Below the pieces are notes generated by a model that saw nothing but the letters and a program-made list of their open reading frames with translations, was not told the origin of the DNA and did no database searches. Positions 17,667 to 26,260 of a stretch of 64,000 bases of DNA are shown here, piece by piece; positions within the stretch are counted from its first letter, which is position 1, and each line of letters starts with the position of its first letter. The stretch lies in assembly GCA_965206775.1 (NCBI GenBank), contig CBDBKU010000002.1, positions 1,674,001 to 1,738,000 of the forward strand, given 5' to 3'. The stretch is from VXMF01 sp965206775 (GTDB taxonomy: Bacteria; Acidobacteriota; Terriglobia; Bryobacterales; UBA6623). The position numbers were made by a program, and so were the translations under genes.

Positions 17667-18326
17667 TTACGGCATTGGAACGGGCAACGCCTTAGAGTGC
17701 TCGGGAGCGCCTGCGGACTTGCCGTTCGGGTTGTCCAGGCTCGACTCGGCGTGCATTGCGGCGACGTACGCCTGCAGCTGCGGGAAGAACACCTCGAAGT
17801 CGGATCGCAACGACTCATAGTTCGCCTCGAGGATCCTCGCCCCGGACCCCAGCGGATTTTCGCGCCTGCAGCGCCTCGCGATCCCTTTGAGAGCCAGATC
17901 GACGCCCTCCAGGTCGGCGTAGCCGACGAGCCAGTTGTCGCGTCGCATGGCATCGACCGCGCGGCGGAATCGTTCGGCAGGAAGGTGCCGGTAGGCGTGC
18001 AGTACGCGATAGGACGATTCGGCGAAGTCCGGCAGGCTGGACCCGTCTCCGTACCGGTCCCATGCGTTGGCGAGGAAATGATCGAAGTACACGTCAAGCA
18101 GTACGCCCGCATACCGGCGATACGGCGGGCGGAAACGTCGACGGGCCGTCGAGAATGCGGCGTGCCCGTCCGCAAACGCATCGATCCGCTGGTGAGCGCG
18201 GATTCCGGCTTGGATGCCTTGGGCGAAGGTGCCGATGCTGCTCGCATTGACGAAATCGGCGAGAACCTGACCAACGCGGGCCTCGTCGTCAGCCTCAGCC
18301 AGCAGCAGGTGCGCTAAGAAGTTCAT
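17667..18326 (-). CDS. acpH: Acyl carrier protein phosphodiesterase (DUF479/AcpH)
   Basis: Removes the 4'-phosphopantetheine arm from holo-ACP. The opening MNFLAHLLLAEADDE, the metal-binding LADFV and GIRAHQRIDAFAD (HD-type His/Asp), and LLDVYFDHFLANAW (D-x3-DHF) are the AcpH hallmarks in the correct order. At 219 residues it is slightly longer than the E. coli enzyme because of a Pro/Ser-rich tail. It is followed closely by the Thr-type sulfatase-like gene. The start is unambiguous because family members begin MNFLAH. Confidence 0.85.
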   Translation of the reverse strand: MNFLAHLLLAEADDEARVGQVLADFVNASSIGTFAQGIQAGIRAHQRIDAFADGHAAFSTARRRFRPPYRRYAGVLLDVYFDHFLANAWDRYGDGSSLPDFAESSYRVLHAYRHLPAERFRRAVDAMRRDNWLVGYADLEGVDLALKGIARRCRRENPLGSGARILEANYESLRSDFEVFFPQLQAYVAAMHAESSLDNPNGKSAGAPEHSKALPVPMP

Positions 18327-18940
18327 GGATTCCGTCTACCCGCTTGGTCGGGATCAATGTGCCGACGCTCTGAGGAAGTCGAAGCTATGAATGCCGACCA
18401 GTTCGCCCCGATTCGTCTCATGAAGTCTGGGGCCTCTAGGCCGCTGGCAGCTCTGATCGCTTTGCCGAGCTGGCACGTCTTGTTTCCCGCCGCCGCTGGG
18501 TCTTGGAATGCACGCGTTTTGATCCGGCCGGCGGCTCCCCGCCATGGGACCGGTTGTTGCGAGCCGACCCGGGGCCGATTCTTCGCATACTGCGGTCTCG
18601 CCATCCAGGCCGCGACACGAGACTGGCATGCGCGGATCGCGGGAACTCGAGTCGCTCCAGCGAATCCTACAATATCCGGACATTGGTCCGCACATCCTCT
18701 CCGATCTCGCAGTTGCAGAGTCGCTGGCCACATCAGATTCTGAGACATTGTCCCGCCCGGCCATGATCTCCTTCGGGCAAACGGCCCGGCCGGCTTTGCG
18801 CCCGTTCGGCAATTCGCGTCCGAGTGCAGCCGTGCTTCCATGTCCTTAGAGGCGGGTTCGAGCGGAATCAAGAGCTTCCTGCGAATTCTACTTGAGATCA
18901 GGCCTTGCTCAAATCCGCTCTGACGGACGAGAATCGCACT
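18327..18940. other. 614-base intergenic stretch, no gene recognised
   Basis: Lies between the divergent acpH and DapA-like genes. Frames on both strands are open in places (one minus-strand frame runs antisense into the DapA-like gene), but they have no start context, motif or biased composition. Promoters for both neighbours must be in it; no convincing -35/-10 pair stood out. No tRNA or repeat was seen. Confidence 0.4.
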
Positions 18941-19894
18941 ATGGCGCGCGTTCAGCCCTTCCGTGGCATCCTTCCTGCGATGCAAGTACCGTTCCGAGGG
19001 GACCGGAGGATCGACGAGGCCGAACTCCGACGTTTCTCGTCCTGGCTTGCGAGCCACGCCGGGATCGGCGGCTTGGTGACCAACGGCCACACCGGCGAGG
19101 TCTTCGCCCTCAGCCCGCGGGAGCGAGCCGACGTCACGCGCATTGTCGCGGAGGAGGCAGGGAGCCGTGCACCCGTCGTATCCGGGATTTGTTGCGAATC
19201 GATTGAAGAGTCCGTAGAGCACGCCGTGATGGCGAGCGATGCCGGAGCCAGTGGGCTGTTGGTCATGCCGCCGCACTATTGGCTGCGGTTCGGCATGCGC
19301 ACCGAACACGTGCTCGATCACTTCGAGGCCATTGCCGCTGCTGTGGACCTGAACTTGATCGTGCACGTCTACCCTGCCTGGACCAAGGCCACGTACTCGT
19401 CAGACCTCCTCGCAAGGCTCGCACATGTCCCGAATGTGACGACGTTCAAGGTCGGCACGCGAGAGATGTCGAAATACGAGCGGGACATCCGTGCCATCCG
19501 GGCCGCAAATCCTGACTGCACGATCCTGACCTGCCACGACGAGTATGTTCTTGCTTCGATGGTTCAGGGCGTGGATGGCGCCTTGGTGGGATTCGCGTCG
19601 TTCATTCCGGAACTTCTGGTGGAGCTGTATGCTGCCGTCTGCGAGGGTGACCTCCACCGCGCACGGCGGATCCAGGATCGGATCACAATCTTGAAAGAGG
19701 CAGTCTATGCCAGCGAGGAGCCGTCGGGTGACGCCCACGCTCGAATGAAGGCCGCTATGGTCATGGCGGGTCGCCTGAAGTCCTCCGTGACGCGTCCGCC
19801 AACGCGCCCGCCCTCGCCCGAGCGGCTGGCCCGCATCGAGGGCGCCCTTCGGGCGGCTGGCTTGCTTGCCGAAGCATCGGTGCTTGCGGGCTAG
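18941..19894 (+). CDS. DapA/dihydrodipicolinate-synthase family lyase or aldolase
   Basis: A class I aldolase-type TIM barrel of 317 residues. The glycine-rich GGLVTNGHTGEV (about 46) replaces the GTTGE of true DHDPS, the conserved Tyr is in LIVHVYPAW (about 145) and the Schiff-base Lys is in VTTFKVGT (about 172). These mark an active aldolase/lyase, but NGHTGE and PPHYW differ from biosynthetic DapA, so it is more likely catabolic (2-oxo acid aldolase or hydro-lyase). The ATG at 18941 is preferred because homologs start just before the FRGILPAM strand. It is followed 25 bases later by a TAXI-TRAP uptake system, so it probably acts on the imported solute. Confidence 0.78.
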   Translation: MARVQPFRGILPAMQVPFRGDRRIDEAELRRFSSWLASHAGIGGLVTNGHTGEVFALSPRERADVTRIVAEEAGSRAPVVSGICCESIEESVEHAVMASDAGASGLLVMPPHYWLRFGMRTEHVLDHFEAIAAAVDLNLIVHVYPAWTKATYSSDLLARLAHVPNVTTFKVGTREMSKYERDIRAIRAANPDCTILTCHDEYVLASMVQGVDGALVGFASFIPELLVELYAAVCEGDLHRARRIQDRITILKEAVYASEEPSGDAHARMKAAMVMAGRLKSSVTRPPTRPPSPERLARIEGALRAAGLLAEASVLAG

Positions 19895-19919
19895 CTTACG
19901 CTAGGAAGCGCTGACCCCG

Positions 19920-20924
19920 ATGAGGATGCGACGCAGGCAGTTTCTGGCTCTGGCAGGGGCGCAGGGCGGACTCGTTGGCGGCATCGGCTGCCGCGGCGAG
20001 GCCGGTGACCGGATCACGATCGGCGCCATGCCGCCGGGAACGTCCTGGTACGTATTCGCAGCGACTCTCGCTCAACTGCTGCAAGGTTCGCTTCCGCAGG
20101 GAACTCGAGTCGAGGTTGTAGCACGCGGAGGCGGAATCGGTAACCCGATTCTAGTTGACAGAGGGGATGAAACGATCGCCTTGGCGCAAGCGGCGACTGC
20201 CGCGTGGGCGTACCATGGCAATCCCGTTGCCTACGAACGGGAGCACCGCAACTTGCGAGCGCTAGCCGGCGGCCTGAACAGGGTCTGGATGGCTGCGCTG
20301 ATGACCGAGGAATATATCGACCGTACTGGTCACGATACGTTGGAAAAGGCGCTGCTTTCCGGAGGGCCGCTCCGGATCGTCATGAAGCCGCGCGGGAGCA
20401 CGGTGCCGGTGGTTGCGGACATGCTATTCGACTCGCTCGGCACCAGCCGGGAGCGGATCGTCGAACAGGGCGGCGAGATCATCCAAGTCACAGCGAACCA
20501 AGTGTCGTCTATCTTGCGGAACGGACGAGCTGATCTGTATCTCGAAACCGCCATTCGCGGCCATCCCACCGTCACGGAAGTCGCTACGACGACACCGGTG
20601 CGATTTCTCGACTACCCGGAAGCGACGATAGCCAGGCTTACGGGGCCCGGTATCGAGCGCACGCCCATGCCGGCATGGTTCCGAGGGCAGCAGGGTCCTC
20701 TCGATTCGGTCGACATGGGCACGGTCCTCATCGCCCACAAGGACACCTCGAGCGAATTGGCCCTCCTGGTTGCGAAAACAGTCTGCGAGGAAAGGGATGC
20801 CATGGCGCAAGCGCACAGGGCTTGGGAGGACTTCGATCCGGAACAGGCTGCGCGCTTGGAGAAGACGGGAGTGCCGCTGCATCCCGGCGCGGAAGCGTAC
20901 TACAGGCAGCGCGGATGGCTATAG
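19920..20924 (+). CDS. TAXI-family TRAP transporter solute receptor (lipoprotein)
   Basis: Extracytoplasmic binding protein of a TRAP transporter. The N-terminus has basic residues RMRRRQF and then a hydrophobic stretch ending in a lipobox-like GGIGC (Cys24), so it is probably a lipidated, possibly TAT-routed protein. The mature part begins ITIGAMPPGTSWYVFAATLA, the TAXI (TRAP-associated extracytoplasmic immunogenic) opening, and contains the family's VVARGGGIGNPILV and LAQAATAAWA. At 334 residues it is normal. Its stop overlaps the permease start by 10 bases. TAXI systems import small organic acids or amino acids such as glutamate; the ligand is not readable from sequence. Confidence 0.85.
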   Translation: MRMRRRQFLALAGAQGGLVGGIGCRGEAGDRITIGAMPPGTSWYVFAATLAQLLQGSLPQGTRVEVVARGGGIGNPILVDRGDETIALAQAATAAWAYHGNPVAYEREHRNLRALAGGLNRVWMAALMTEEYIDRTGHDTLEKALLSGGPLRIVMKPRGSTVPVVADMLFDSLGTSRERIVEQGGEIIQVTANQVSSILRNGRADLYLETAIRGHPTVTEVATTTPVRFLDYPEATIARLTGPGIERTPMPAWFRGQQGPLDSVDMGTVLIAHKDTSSELALLVAKTVCEERDAMAQAHRAWEDFDPEQAARLEKTGVPLHPGAEAYYRQRGWL

Positions 20925-22834
20925 GCATTGGAGGCGCGCCGCCGGCCGGTGCCTGCCAACCAGCATCACCCACTTATTCTGCGGTCGCGGCCCTGCGTGT
21001 CGCTCTCGGGACCTTTTGGATCGCGTTCCAGATCTACATCCTCTTCTGGCCGCAAGCCCCCCTTGTCGAGCGCCCGCTTCACTTAGCTCTGGCGACCGCG
21101 ATCTTGTTCCTGTGGATGCCGCTTCCTGCCGGAGGGATTCGCTTTGCGAGGATCGTGTGCGACTCCACGCTATTCCTTGCCGCGGCTGGCACAGGGGCCT
21201 ATTACCTCCTAGCGGCGCGTCGGCTTACAGAACGAATGGAGGGAGTCGATCCGGTCCTACCTGTGGACGTGGCGTTCGGCGTTGTCGCGGTAGCGGTTCT
21301 CGCTGAGGGAGTGCGTCGAGCGGTCGGATGGCCGTTGCTGGGAGTAATCGCTGTGTTTCTCCTCTACGGATTCACCGGCGACTGGATGCCTGGCTGGTTG
21401 CGGTTCTCCGGATTCGGATTGGACGAGGCGGTCGAGATCCTAACGCTTTCGCTGAACGGAATCCTAGGCATCACGACAGGCACGTCAGTGCAGTTCGTGT
21501 TCTATTTCATCCTGTTCGGCGCTCTTTACAGCGCGGTTGGGGGCGGTCAGCTCATCATCGACATTGGCCTGAGGCTCACCGGATCTCACAGTGGCGGGTC
21601 CGCCAAAGCAGCTGTCGTGTCGAGCAGCCTGATGGGCAGCATCACCGGCAGCGCCGTGGCAAACGTCGCAGGTACGGGCGTCTTCACGATTCCCTTGATG
21701 CGCCGAGCGGGCTATTCCGCGGATGCGGCCGGCGCGCTGGAAGCCATTGCGTCCACAGGAGGGCAATTGATGCCGCCCATCATGGGCGTGGCTGCGTTCG
21801 TGATGGCCGAGATGCTTCAAGTCGACTACGGGAGAGTCGCGCTCGCCGGCCTGCTGCCGGCGATTGCATTCTACGCGGCGCTCTTTCTCGTGGTGGACTT
21901 GCGCGCACGAAAGACCGGGGTTGGGACGGTGTCTAGGAACGCCCTGGTCTCCCAGTCGCCGATCCTTCCTCGGCTGTACTTGCTTGCCCCGCCGGCGCTG
22001 CTCGTCAGCTTGCTGATTGCCGGCTACACTGCCACGTATTCCGCCGTTATGGCGAGCTTCGGCTGCGTCGCGTTGAGTTTCGCGAATAAGGATACGTGGC
22101 TGGTCGGACGCAGGCTGGCCCAGTTCATCGAAGCCGCTACTCGCCAAGCCAGCCAGGTCGCCGTTCCGATCGCGGCGATCGGCATCATCATCGCGATCGC
22201 GATCCAGTCCAACCTAGCCTTGAAATTCAGCACGGAGCTGATCAGCGGAAGCGGCTCGCTACTGGGAGCGATGGGCCTGATTGTGGTCGGATGCCTCGTC
22301 ATGGGCATGGGCCTGCCGACAGTCGCTGCGTACCTGATCGGCGCCATTCTGTTCGTGCCTGCGCTGAAGGATCTTGGAATCGAAGAAATGCCGGCGCACT
22401 TCTTCGTGATGTACTACTGCGTGCTCTCGATGGTCACTCCGCCGGTGGCTCTCGCGTCCTACGCGGCCGCCGGCATTTCGGGCGGCAGCGCGATCCGGAC
22501 GAGCGCCAAGGCTTTCCAGCTGGCACTCGTTTGCTTCTTGATCCCGTTCGCGTTCGCGTTCGAGCCGCGGCTCCTTGGACAGTCGGACCCTGCGGCGATC
22601 GCATTGGCCGGCCTTGCTCTCGTCTTTGCCACGGCCGGATGGGCCGTGTCCCTTGTCGGCTACTGGTTGCGGCCGCTTTTCGTCGCCGAGAGGATTCTTG
22701 TCGGATCGGCTTCGGCAGCCGCGATCTGCCTTCCGACCGGGTCCGCGCCGTGGGCGTGGGCCGTCGTCGCGCTCGTGGCAGCTGGAACTTGGATTGTGGG
22801 GACGCGAAAGAAGCACGCCGTGCATGCCGGATGA
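20915..22834 (+). CDS. TRAP transporter permease, fused 4TM/12TM subunits
   Basis: A 639-residue polytopic inner-membrane protein. About 16 hydrophobic segments are visible: four in the first 180 residues (the small DctQ-like subunit), then the DctM-like part with the conserved GSITGSAVANVAGTG (about 245), TGGQLMPPIMG (about 280) and the mirrored GMGLPTVAAYLI near residue 465, followed by MVTPPVALASYAAAG. Fused permeases pair with TAXI receptors, as here. It couples solute entry to Na+ or H+ gradients. The ATG at 20915 follows a GGCGGAT context and overlaps the receptor gene by 10 bases, indicating coupled translation. Confidence 0.9.
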   Translation: MAIGIGGAPPAGACQPASPTYSAVAALRVALGTFWIAFQIYILFWPQAPLVERPLHLALATAILFLWMPLPAGGIRFARIVCDSTLFLAAAGTGAYYLLAARRLTERMEGVDPVLPVDVAFGVVAVAVLAEGVRRAVGWPLLGVIAVFLLYGFTGDWMPGWLRFSGFGLDEAVEILTLSLNGILGITTGTSVQFVFYFILFGALYSAVGGGQLIIDIGLRLTGSHSGGSAKAAVVSSSLMGSITGSAVANVAGTGVFTIPLMRRAGYSADAAGALEAIASTGGQLMPPIMGVAAFVMAEMLQVDYGRVALAGLLPAIAFYAALFLVVDLRARKTGVGTVSRNALVSQSPILPRLYLLAPPALLVSLLIAGYTATYSAVMASFGCVALSFANKDTWLVGRRLAQFIEAATRQASQVAVPIAAIGIIIAIAIQSNLALKFSTELISGSGSLLGAMGLIVVGCLVMGMGLPTVAAYLIGAILFVPALKDLGIEEMPAHFFVMYYCVLSMVTPPVALASYAAAGISGGSAIRTSAKAFQLALVCFLIPFAFAFEPRLLGQSDPAAIALAGLALVFATAGWAVSLVGYWLRPLFVAERILVGSASAAAICLPTGSAPWAWAVVALVAAGTWIVGTRKKHAVHAG

Positions 22835-23339
22835 GGCAGGTCTTGCCATGGCCACGCCGGCGCAGTCCCCAGCAAGGCGACCTCCCGCAGAGCCCGGTTC
22901 AAGGATCGATGAACACAGTCCCGGTTTGCAGTGAACTCGGCTGACGTACGACCGTTTCCAAGCCAGCCCCCCACCGCATCGGCCCAGCCCCCTCGGTTGA
23001 AATCGAAAGCTGCCAGCCTCACTTGCGATCGAGACGGATCACCCAGGCGGTGGTCGATTTCCGTCCGAAAGGCGGCGTCCATGTCTGGCCGCCCGACAAG
23101 CAGTTGAAGCCTAGCACCTCCCGGTCGAACCCGACCCTGGACAGTGCCTCGGCGTGGCAGTCGGGCGTCTTGGGTCGCTGCGGGATCGCTTTCGAAGAGA
23201 TTCGTGCCTTTCAGTCGAGCCTATCGCTCGCCGTCCCTGGGGCGCTAGAATCGCAGTCGATTCCAATTGCGAACTGCAGGGTGCCCCGCGGAGAGTCTCG
23301 AATCCTTGAATTGCGCGCGGTATTGGGAAGCGGCCATTG
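22835..23339. other. 505-base spacer with a short decayed coding remnant on the minus strand
   Basis: No complete gene. On the minus strand 23019-23210 reads as 63 codons bounded by stops, without any ATG/GTG/TTG in a useful position; it ends ...TPPFGRKSTTAWVIRLDRK-stop, which has the composition of a real protein C-terminus (Trp-rich, balanced charges). I do not recognise the family. The rest has no coding character. Confidence 0.3.
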
Positions 23340-24128
23340 ATGAGACACGAGATCGCGACAACGGAGCTGGCCCTGCCTCGGAACGTTCGCGCGGCCTGCC
23401 GCGACGGTCGCCTAGCCGGGACGAGTCGCGGTCTCGCAATGGGCTTCGTGCAATGCAACTTGGTCGTACTCCGGGAGGCGTACGCGTACGAATTCCTCCT
23501 GTACTGCCAGCGGAATCAACGGGCGTGCCCCGTTCTGGAAGTTACCGACCCAGGCATCCCCGAACCCGCGCGGCTGGCACCCGGGGCGGATCTGCGCACC
23601 GACCTTCCCCGCTACGCCGTATATCGGGACGGTCGACGCGTCTCGGACATGACCGACGTTCGTAGTCTCTGGGAGGACGACTTCGTAGCATTCTTGATCG
23701 GCTCGGGAATCACCTTTGACCAAGCCCTGGAGGATGCGGGAGTCCGGACCACGAAGGATCGTTGGGTGCTGCGTACGACGTTGCCGACGGAACGCGCCGG
23801 TCGCTTCCGAGGCCCATTGGTGGTTACGATGCGCTGGCTTGAACCCGCGCAGGTGATCACTGCGACCCAAGTCACCGCGCGCTTCCCGTTCAACCACGGC
23901 GCGCCGTTGCACATAGGCGATCCCGGCGCGATCGGAGCCGACTTGGCAAATCCTTACTTCGGGCCGCCAGTCGATGCCGTGCCGGCCGATGTCGTGCCTG
24001 TGTTCTGGGCCTGCGGCGTAACGCCGCAGGAAGCTGCGATTCAGGCGGGAATCGACATCATGATCACTCACTCGCCGGGGCACGGGTTCGTCACCGACCT
24101 GCGAGCGCGCGATCTCGCCATGCCGTAG
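23340..24128 (+). CDS. DUF1445 putative hydro-lyase
   Basis: A 262-residue member of the D-glutamate-cyclase/YcsI-like hydro-lyase family. The diagnostic run GLAMGFVQCNLVVLREAYAY is present at about residue 37, followed by FLLYCQRNQRACPVLEVTDPG and the C-terminal CGVTPQEAAI and ITHSPGHGFVTDL, both family motifs. The ATG at 23340 is chosen over the TTG one codon upstream. Members are often encoded beside 5-oxoproline or organic-acid uptake genes; here it follows the TAXI-TRAP system, fitting a role in converting the imported compound. The exact reaction is unknown. Confidence 0.85.
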   Translation: MRHEIATTELALPRNVRAACRDGRLAGTSRGLAMGFVQCNLVVLREAYAYEFLLYCQRNQRACPVLEVTDPGIPEPARLAPGADLRTDLPRYAVYRDGRRVSDMTDVRSLWEDDFVAFLIGSGITFDQALEDAGVRTTKDRWVLRTTLPTERAGRFRGPLVVTMRWLEPAQVITATQVTARFPFNHGAPLHIGDPGAIGADLANPYFGPPVDAVPADVVPVFWACGVTPQEAAIQAGIDIMITHSPGHGFVTDLRARDLAMP

Positions 24129-24141
24129 TCGGGGGCGCCGT

Positions 24142-25086
24142 TCAGGCTGCAGCCAGCCCCGCTTCGATGTCGCGCAGATATTGACTCGAGATCCTGGCGA
24201 CCTCTTCGCCGCTTGGCTCGAACTTGAAGACTTCAAGCGAGAGCCATCCCTTGTAGCCGATATCCCTGAGAGCCTGCAGCGGAACCGAGAAGTCGTAGGA
24301 ACCGGTGCCCGGATGCCTCCCGTCCATCTCGTTGATGTGCACGTGACGGATCAATTCGGCGTGTTCCTTGATGAGCTGGTCGTGCGGCACGTTCTCTGCC
24401 ACGGCGTTGTGAGTGTCGAACATGGTCTGAATGGCAGGATGGTTGATCTCGCGCACCATCGAGACTGTCTGCTCCATTGAAGTCAGGACATCGCACAAAT
24501 GCGGGGCGAGCGTCTCGGGGAGGATGGTCACTCCACGGTCGCCAGCATGCCGTGCCACTTCAGCGAGGCCGTCTCGCAGCCGACCGGTCGCATCTTCTAC
24601 CGTGGATCCCCCGACCGCGCGACGCTGCTTGCCCGAGCCGAGGATCATCATGCCGTCGTCGCCGAGATCAGCGCACAAGTCGATCAGCTTGCGGAAGTAT
24701 TCCCAGCTGCGTTCGCGCACGGCGTCGTCGGGCGTCGTGACATGCAGTTCTCCGCTGGGGACGGTCAGCAGGCTATGCAGGCCAACGTAGCCCAGTCCTT
24801 CCGAGGCGATCACATCCCTGTATTCCTTGCGAGTGGACGCTTGGAGCGAAGCCGGATCCTGGGAGAGAGTGAACGGCGCGATCTCAATGCCTGTGTAGCC
24901 CGTATCGAGTGCGCCCCGGCAGCTAGCTGCGAATTCCGACCCTTGGAAGGTCTCGTTGCAGATCGCCAGGCGGAACCTGCCGGCCTCATCGGTCTCCAAT
25001 GCGGCCGCCGCCTCGCTGTCCGGTTCGTTGGTGGCGCAGCCCGCTGCCGCTAGCAACGCCAGAACCTCGCGTCGATTCGGCCTCAT
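24142..25086 (-). CDS. Exported xylose-isomerase-like TIM barrel (sugar phosphate isomerase/epimerase)
   Basis: A 314-residue protein. The N-terminus NRREVLALLAAAGCATN combines a twin Arg with a lipobox Cys17, so the enzyme is probably a TAT-exported lipoprotein, unusual for this fold but typical of the group. The barrel carries the four acidic/His metal sites expected: ILPETL, MFDTHN, HVHINEMDG and LSLEVF. Such proteins isomerise or epimerise sugars such as inosose or 3-keto sugars. Its ATG overlaps the stop of the amidohydrolase gene by four bases, making it the last gene of a four-gene minus-strand run beginning at 30316. Confidence 0.8.
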   Translation of the reverse strand: MRPNRREVLALLAAAGCATNEPDSEAAAALETDEAGRFRLAICNETFQGSEFAASCRGALDTGYTGIEIAPFTLSQDPASLQASTRKEYRDVIASEGLGYVGLHSLLTVPSGELHVTTPDDAVRERSWEYFRKLIDLCADLGDDGMMILGSGKQRRAVGGSTVEDATGRLRDGLAEVARHAGDRGVTILPETLAPHLCDVLTSMEQTVSMVREINHPAIQTMFDTHNAVAENVPHDQLIKEHAELIRHVHINEMDGRHPGTGSYDFSVPLQALRDIGYKGWLSLEVFKFEPSGEEVARISSQYLRDIEAGLAAA

Positions 25087-26141
25087 AGCTTGAAGAGCCT
25101 CTTCGCATTCCCGCCAAAGATTCGCTCTTGGTCTTCGTCGGGGAGATTCAGGCTATGCACGCAATCCGCAATGACCTTGGGATCGACCCACGGGTGGTCG
25201 CTGGAGTACAGCATGCGCTCGGCCCCGACGTAGTCGATTCCGTACTGAATGGCCATCGGGATCGGAGAGACGGCGTCGAGGTAGATGTTTCGAAGGTACT
25301 CGCTCGGGGGCTTGGTGATGTTCTCGGCCCCGCGCTTGAGCACTTGCGTCTGGTGATCGAGGCGCCCGATCAGGTAGGGCAGGGTGCCACCCACGTGCGG
25401 GCAGACCAGCTTGAGGTCGGGGAACTCGTCGAGCACGCCCGACAGGATTAGGCGAGCCAGCGCGATGGTCGTGTCGAACATCAGCCCGAGCCCGGCAACC
25501 AGGTTGCGTCCGACAGTCGCGTCGTAGGTGACCGGATAGGCCGGGTGCAGCAGCACCGGGATGTCGAGCCGCTGGGCGTGCTCGAACAGCGGCCTGTACC
25601 GGTCCTCGTCGGGAAACGACCCGTCGAGATTCGAATACAGGAGCACGCCCTTCATGCCGCGCTCGCTGACGCAGCGGTCAAGTTCCTTCAGGGATGCTTC
25701 GATGTCTTGGAGAGGCAGGACGATAAGTCCGAACAGGCGGTCAGGATGCTGCATCGCCAGGTCGCTGACGTAGTCGTTGACCATCCTGGCGACGTGCGGG
25801 CCATCGTCGCCGAAGAGTTCGGGGCCGGGATCGTTGATGCTCAATGCTGTCAGGGAGATGCCGGCCTCGTCCATGTCGGCGAGCTTGGCGTCAATGTCCG
25901 TATGCCGTTCCCGCAGCCGGCGGTGCCATTCCCCGACAACGACGTAGGTGTCCCCGTCCTTCCGATAGGCGTAGGGCGGGTCCTTGCGCTTTTGCATGAA
26001 GGCGACCAGCTCCGGCACGAAGATGTGGCTTTGGCAGTCGATGGTGAAGTGCTTGGGCTTGACGTACGCCCCTGTCGCGGCGGCCGGTGCAAGCGCCGCT
26101 CCTTGGCTTTGGATGAACCGTCTTCTGCTCAGAGTGCTCAT
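25083..26141 (-). CDS. Exported amidohydrolase-2 family protein
   Basis: A 352-residue TIM-barrel hydrolase/decarboxylase related to ACMSD. It starts MSTLSRRRFIQSQGAALAPA, a TAT-type signal. Metal ligand regions are D35-C-Q37-S-H39 on strand 1, LLHPAYP (His, about 190), CPHVGG (about 236) and the catalytic Asp in LYSSDHPW (about 311). The strand-1 motif should be H-x-H; the first His is Gln37 here, so metal binding may be altered. The ATG at 26141 is well supported because the TAT signal begins there; the frame extends further upstream without meaning. The stop is coupled (ATGA) to the isomerase gene. Confidence 0.8.
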   Translation of the reverse strand: MSTLSRRRFIQSQGAALAPAAATGAYVKPKHFTIDCQSHIFVPELVAFMQKRKDPPYAYRKDGDTYVVVGEWHRRLRERHTDIDAKLADMDEAGISLTALSINDPGPELFGDDGPHVARMVNDYVSDLAMQHPDRLFGLIVLPLQDIEASLKELDRCVSERGMKGVLLYSNLDGSFPDEDRYRPLFEHAQRLDIPVLLHPAYPVTYDATVGRNLVAGLGLMFDTTIALARLILSGVLDEFPDLKLVCPHVGGTLPYLIGRLDHQTQVLKRGAENITKPPSEYLRNIYLDAVSPIPMAIQYGIDYVGAERMLYSSDHPWVDPKVIADCVHSLNLPDEDQERIFGGNAKRLFKL

Positions 26142-26260
26142 GTCTCCGGGCTGCGACCGTCTAGGATCGTCGCGTCGCCCGGCACTAGTATGCGCGATCC
26201 TGCCGTGCTTCCGCGAGAAGCAGCTAGTTCGATCGATGCGATCTGCCGCGCTGGCCCGAC

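Noticed and set aside
18323..19366. A 347-codon minus-strand frame between acpH and the DapA-like gene
   Set aside because: Most of it is antisense to the DapA-like gene; no motif, start context or homology by eye.
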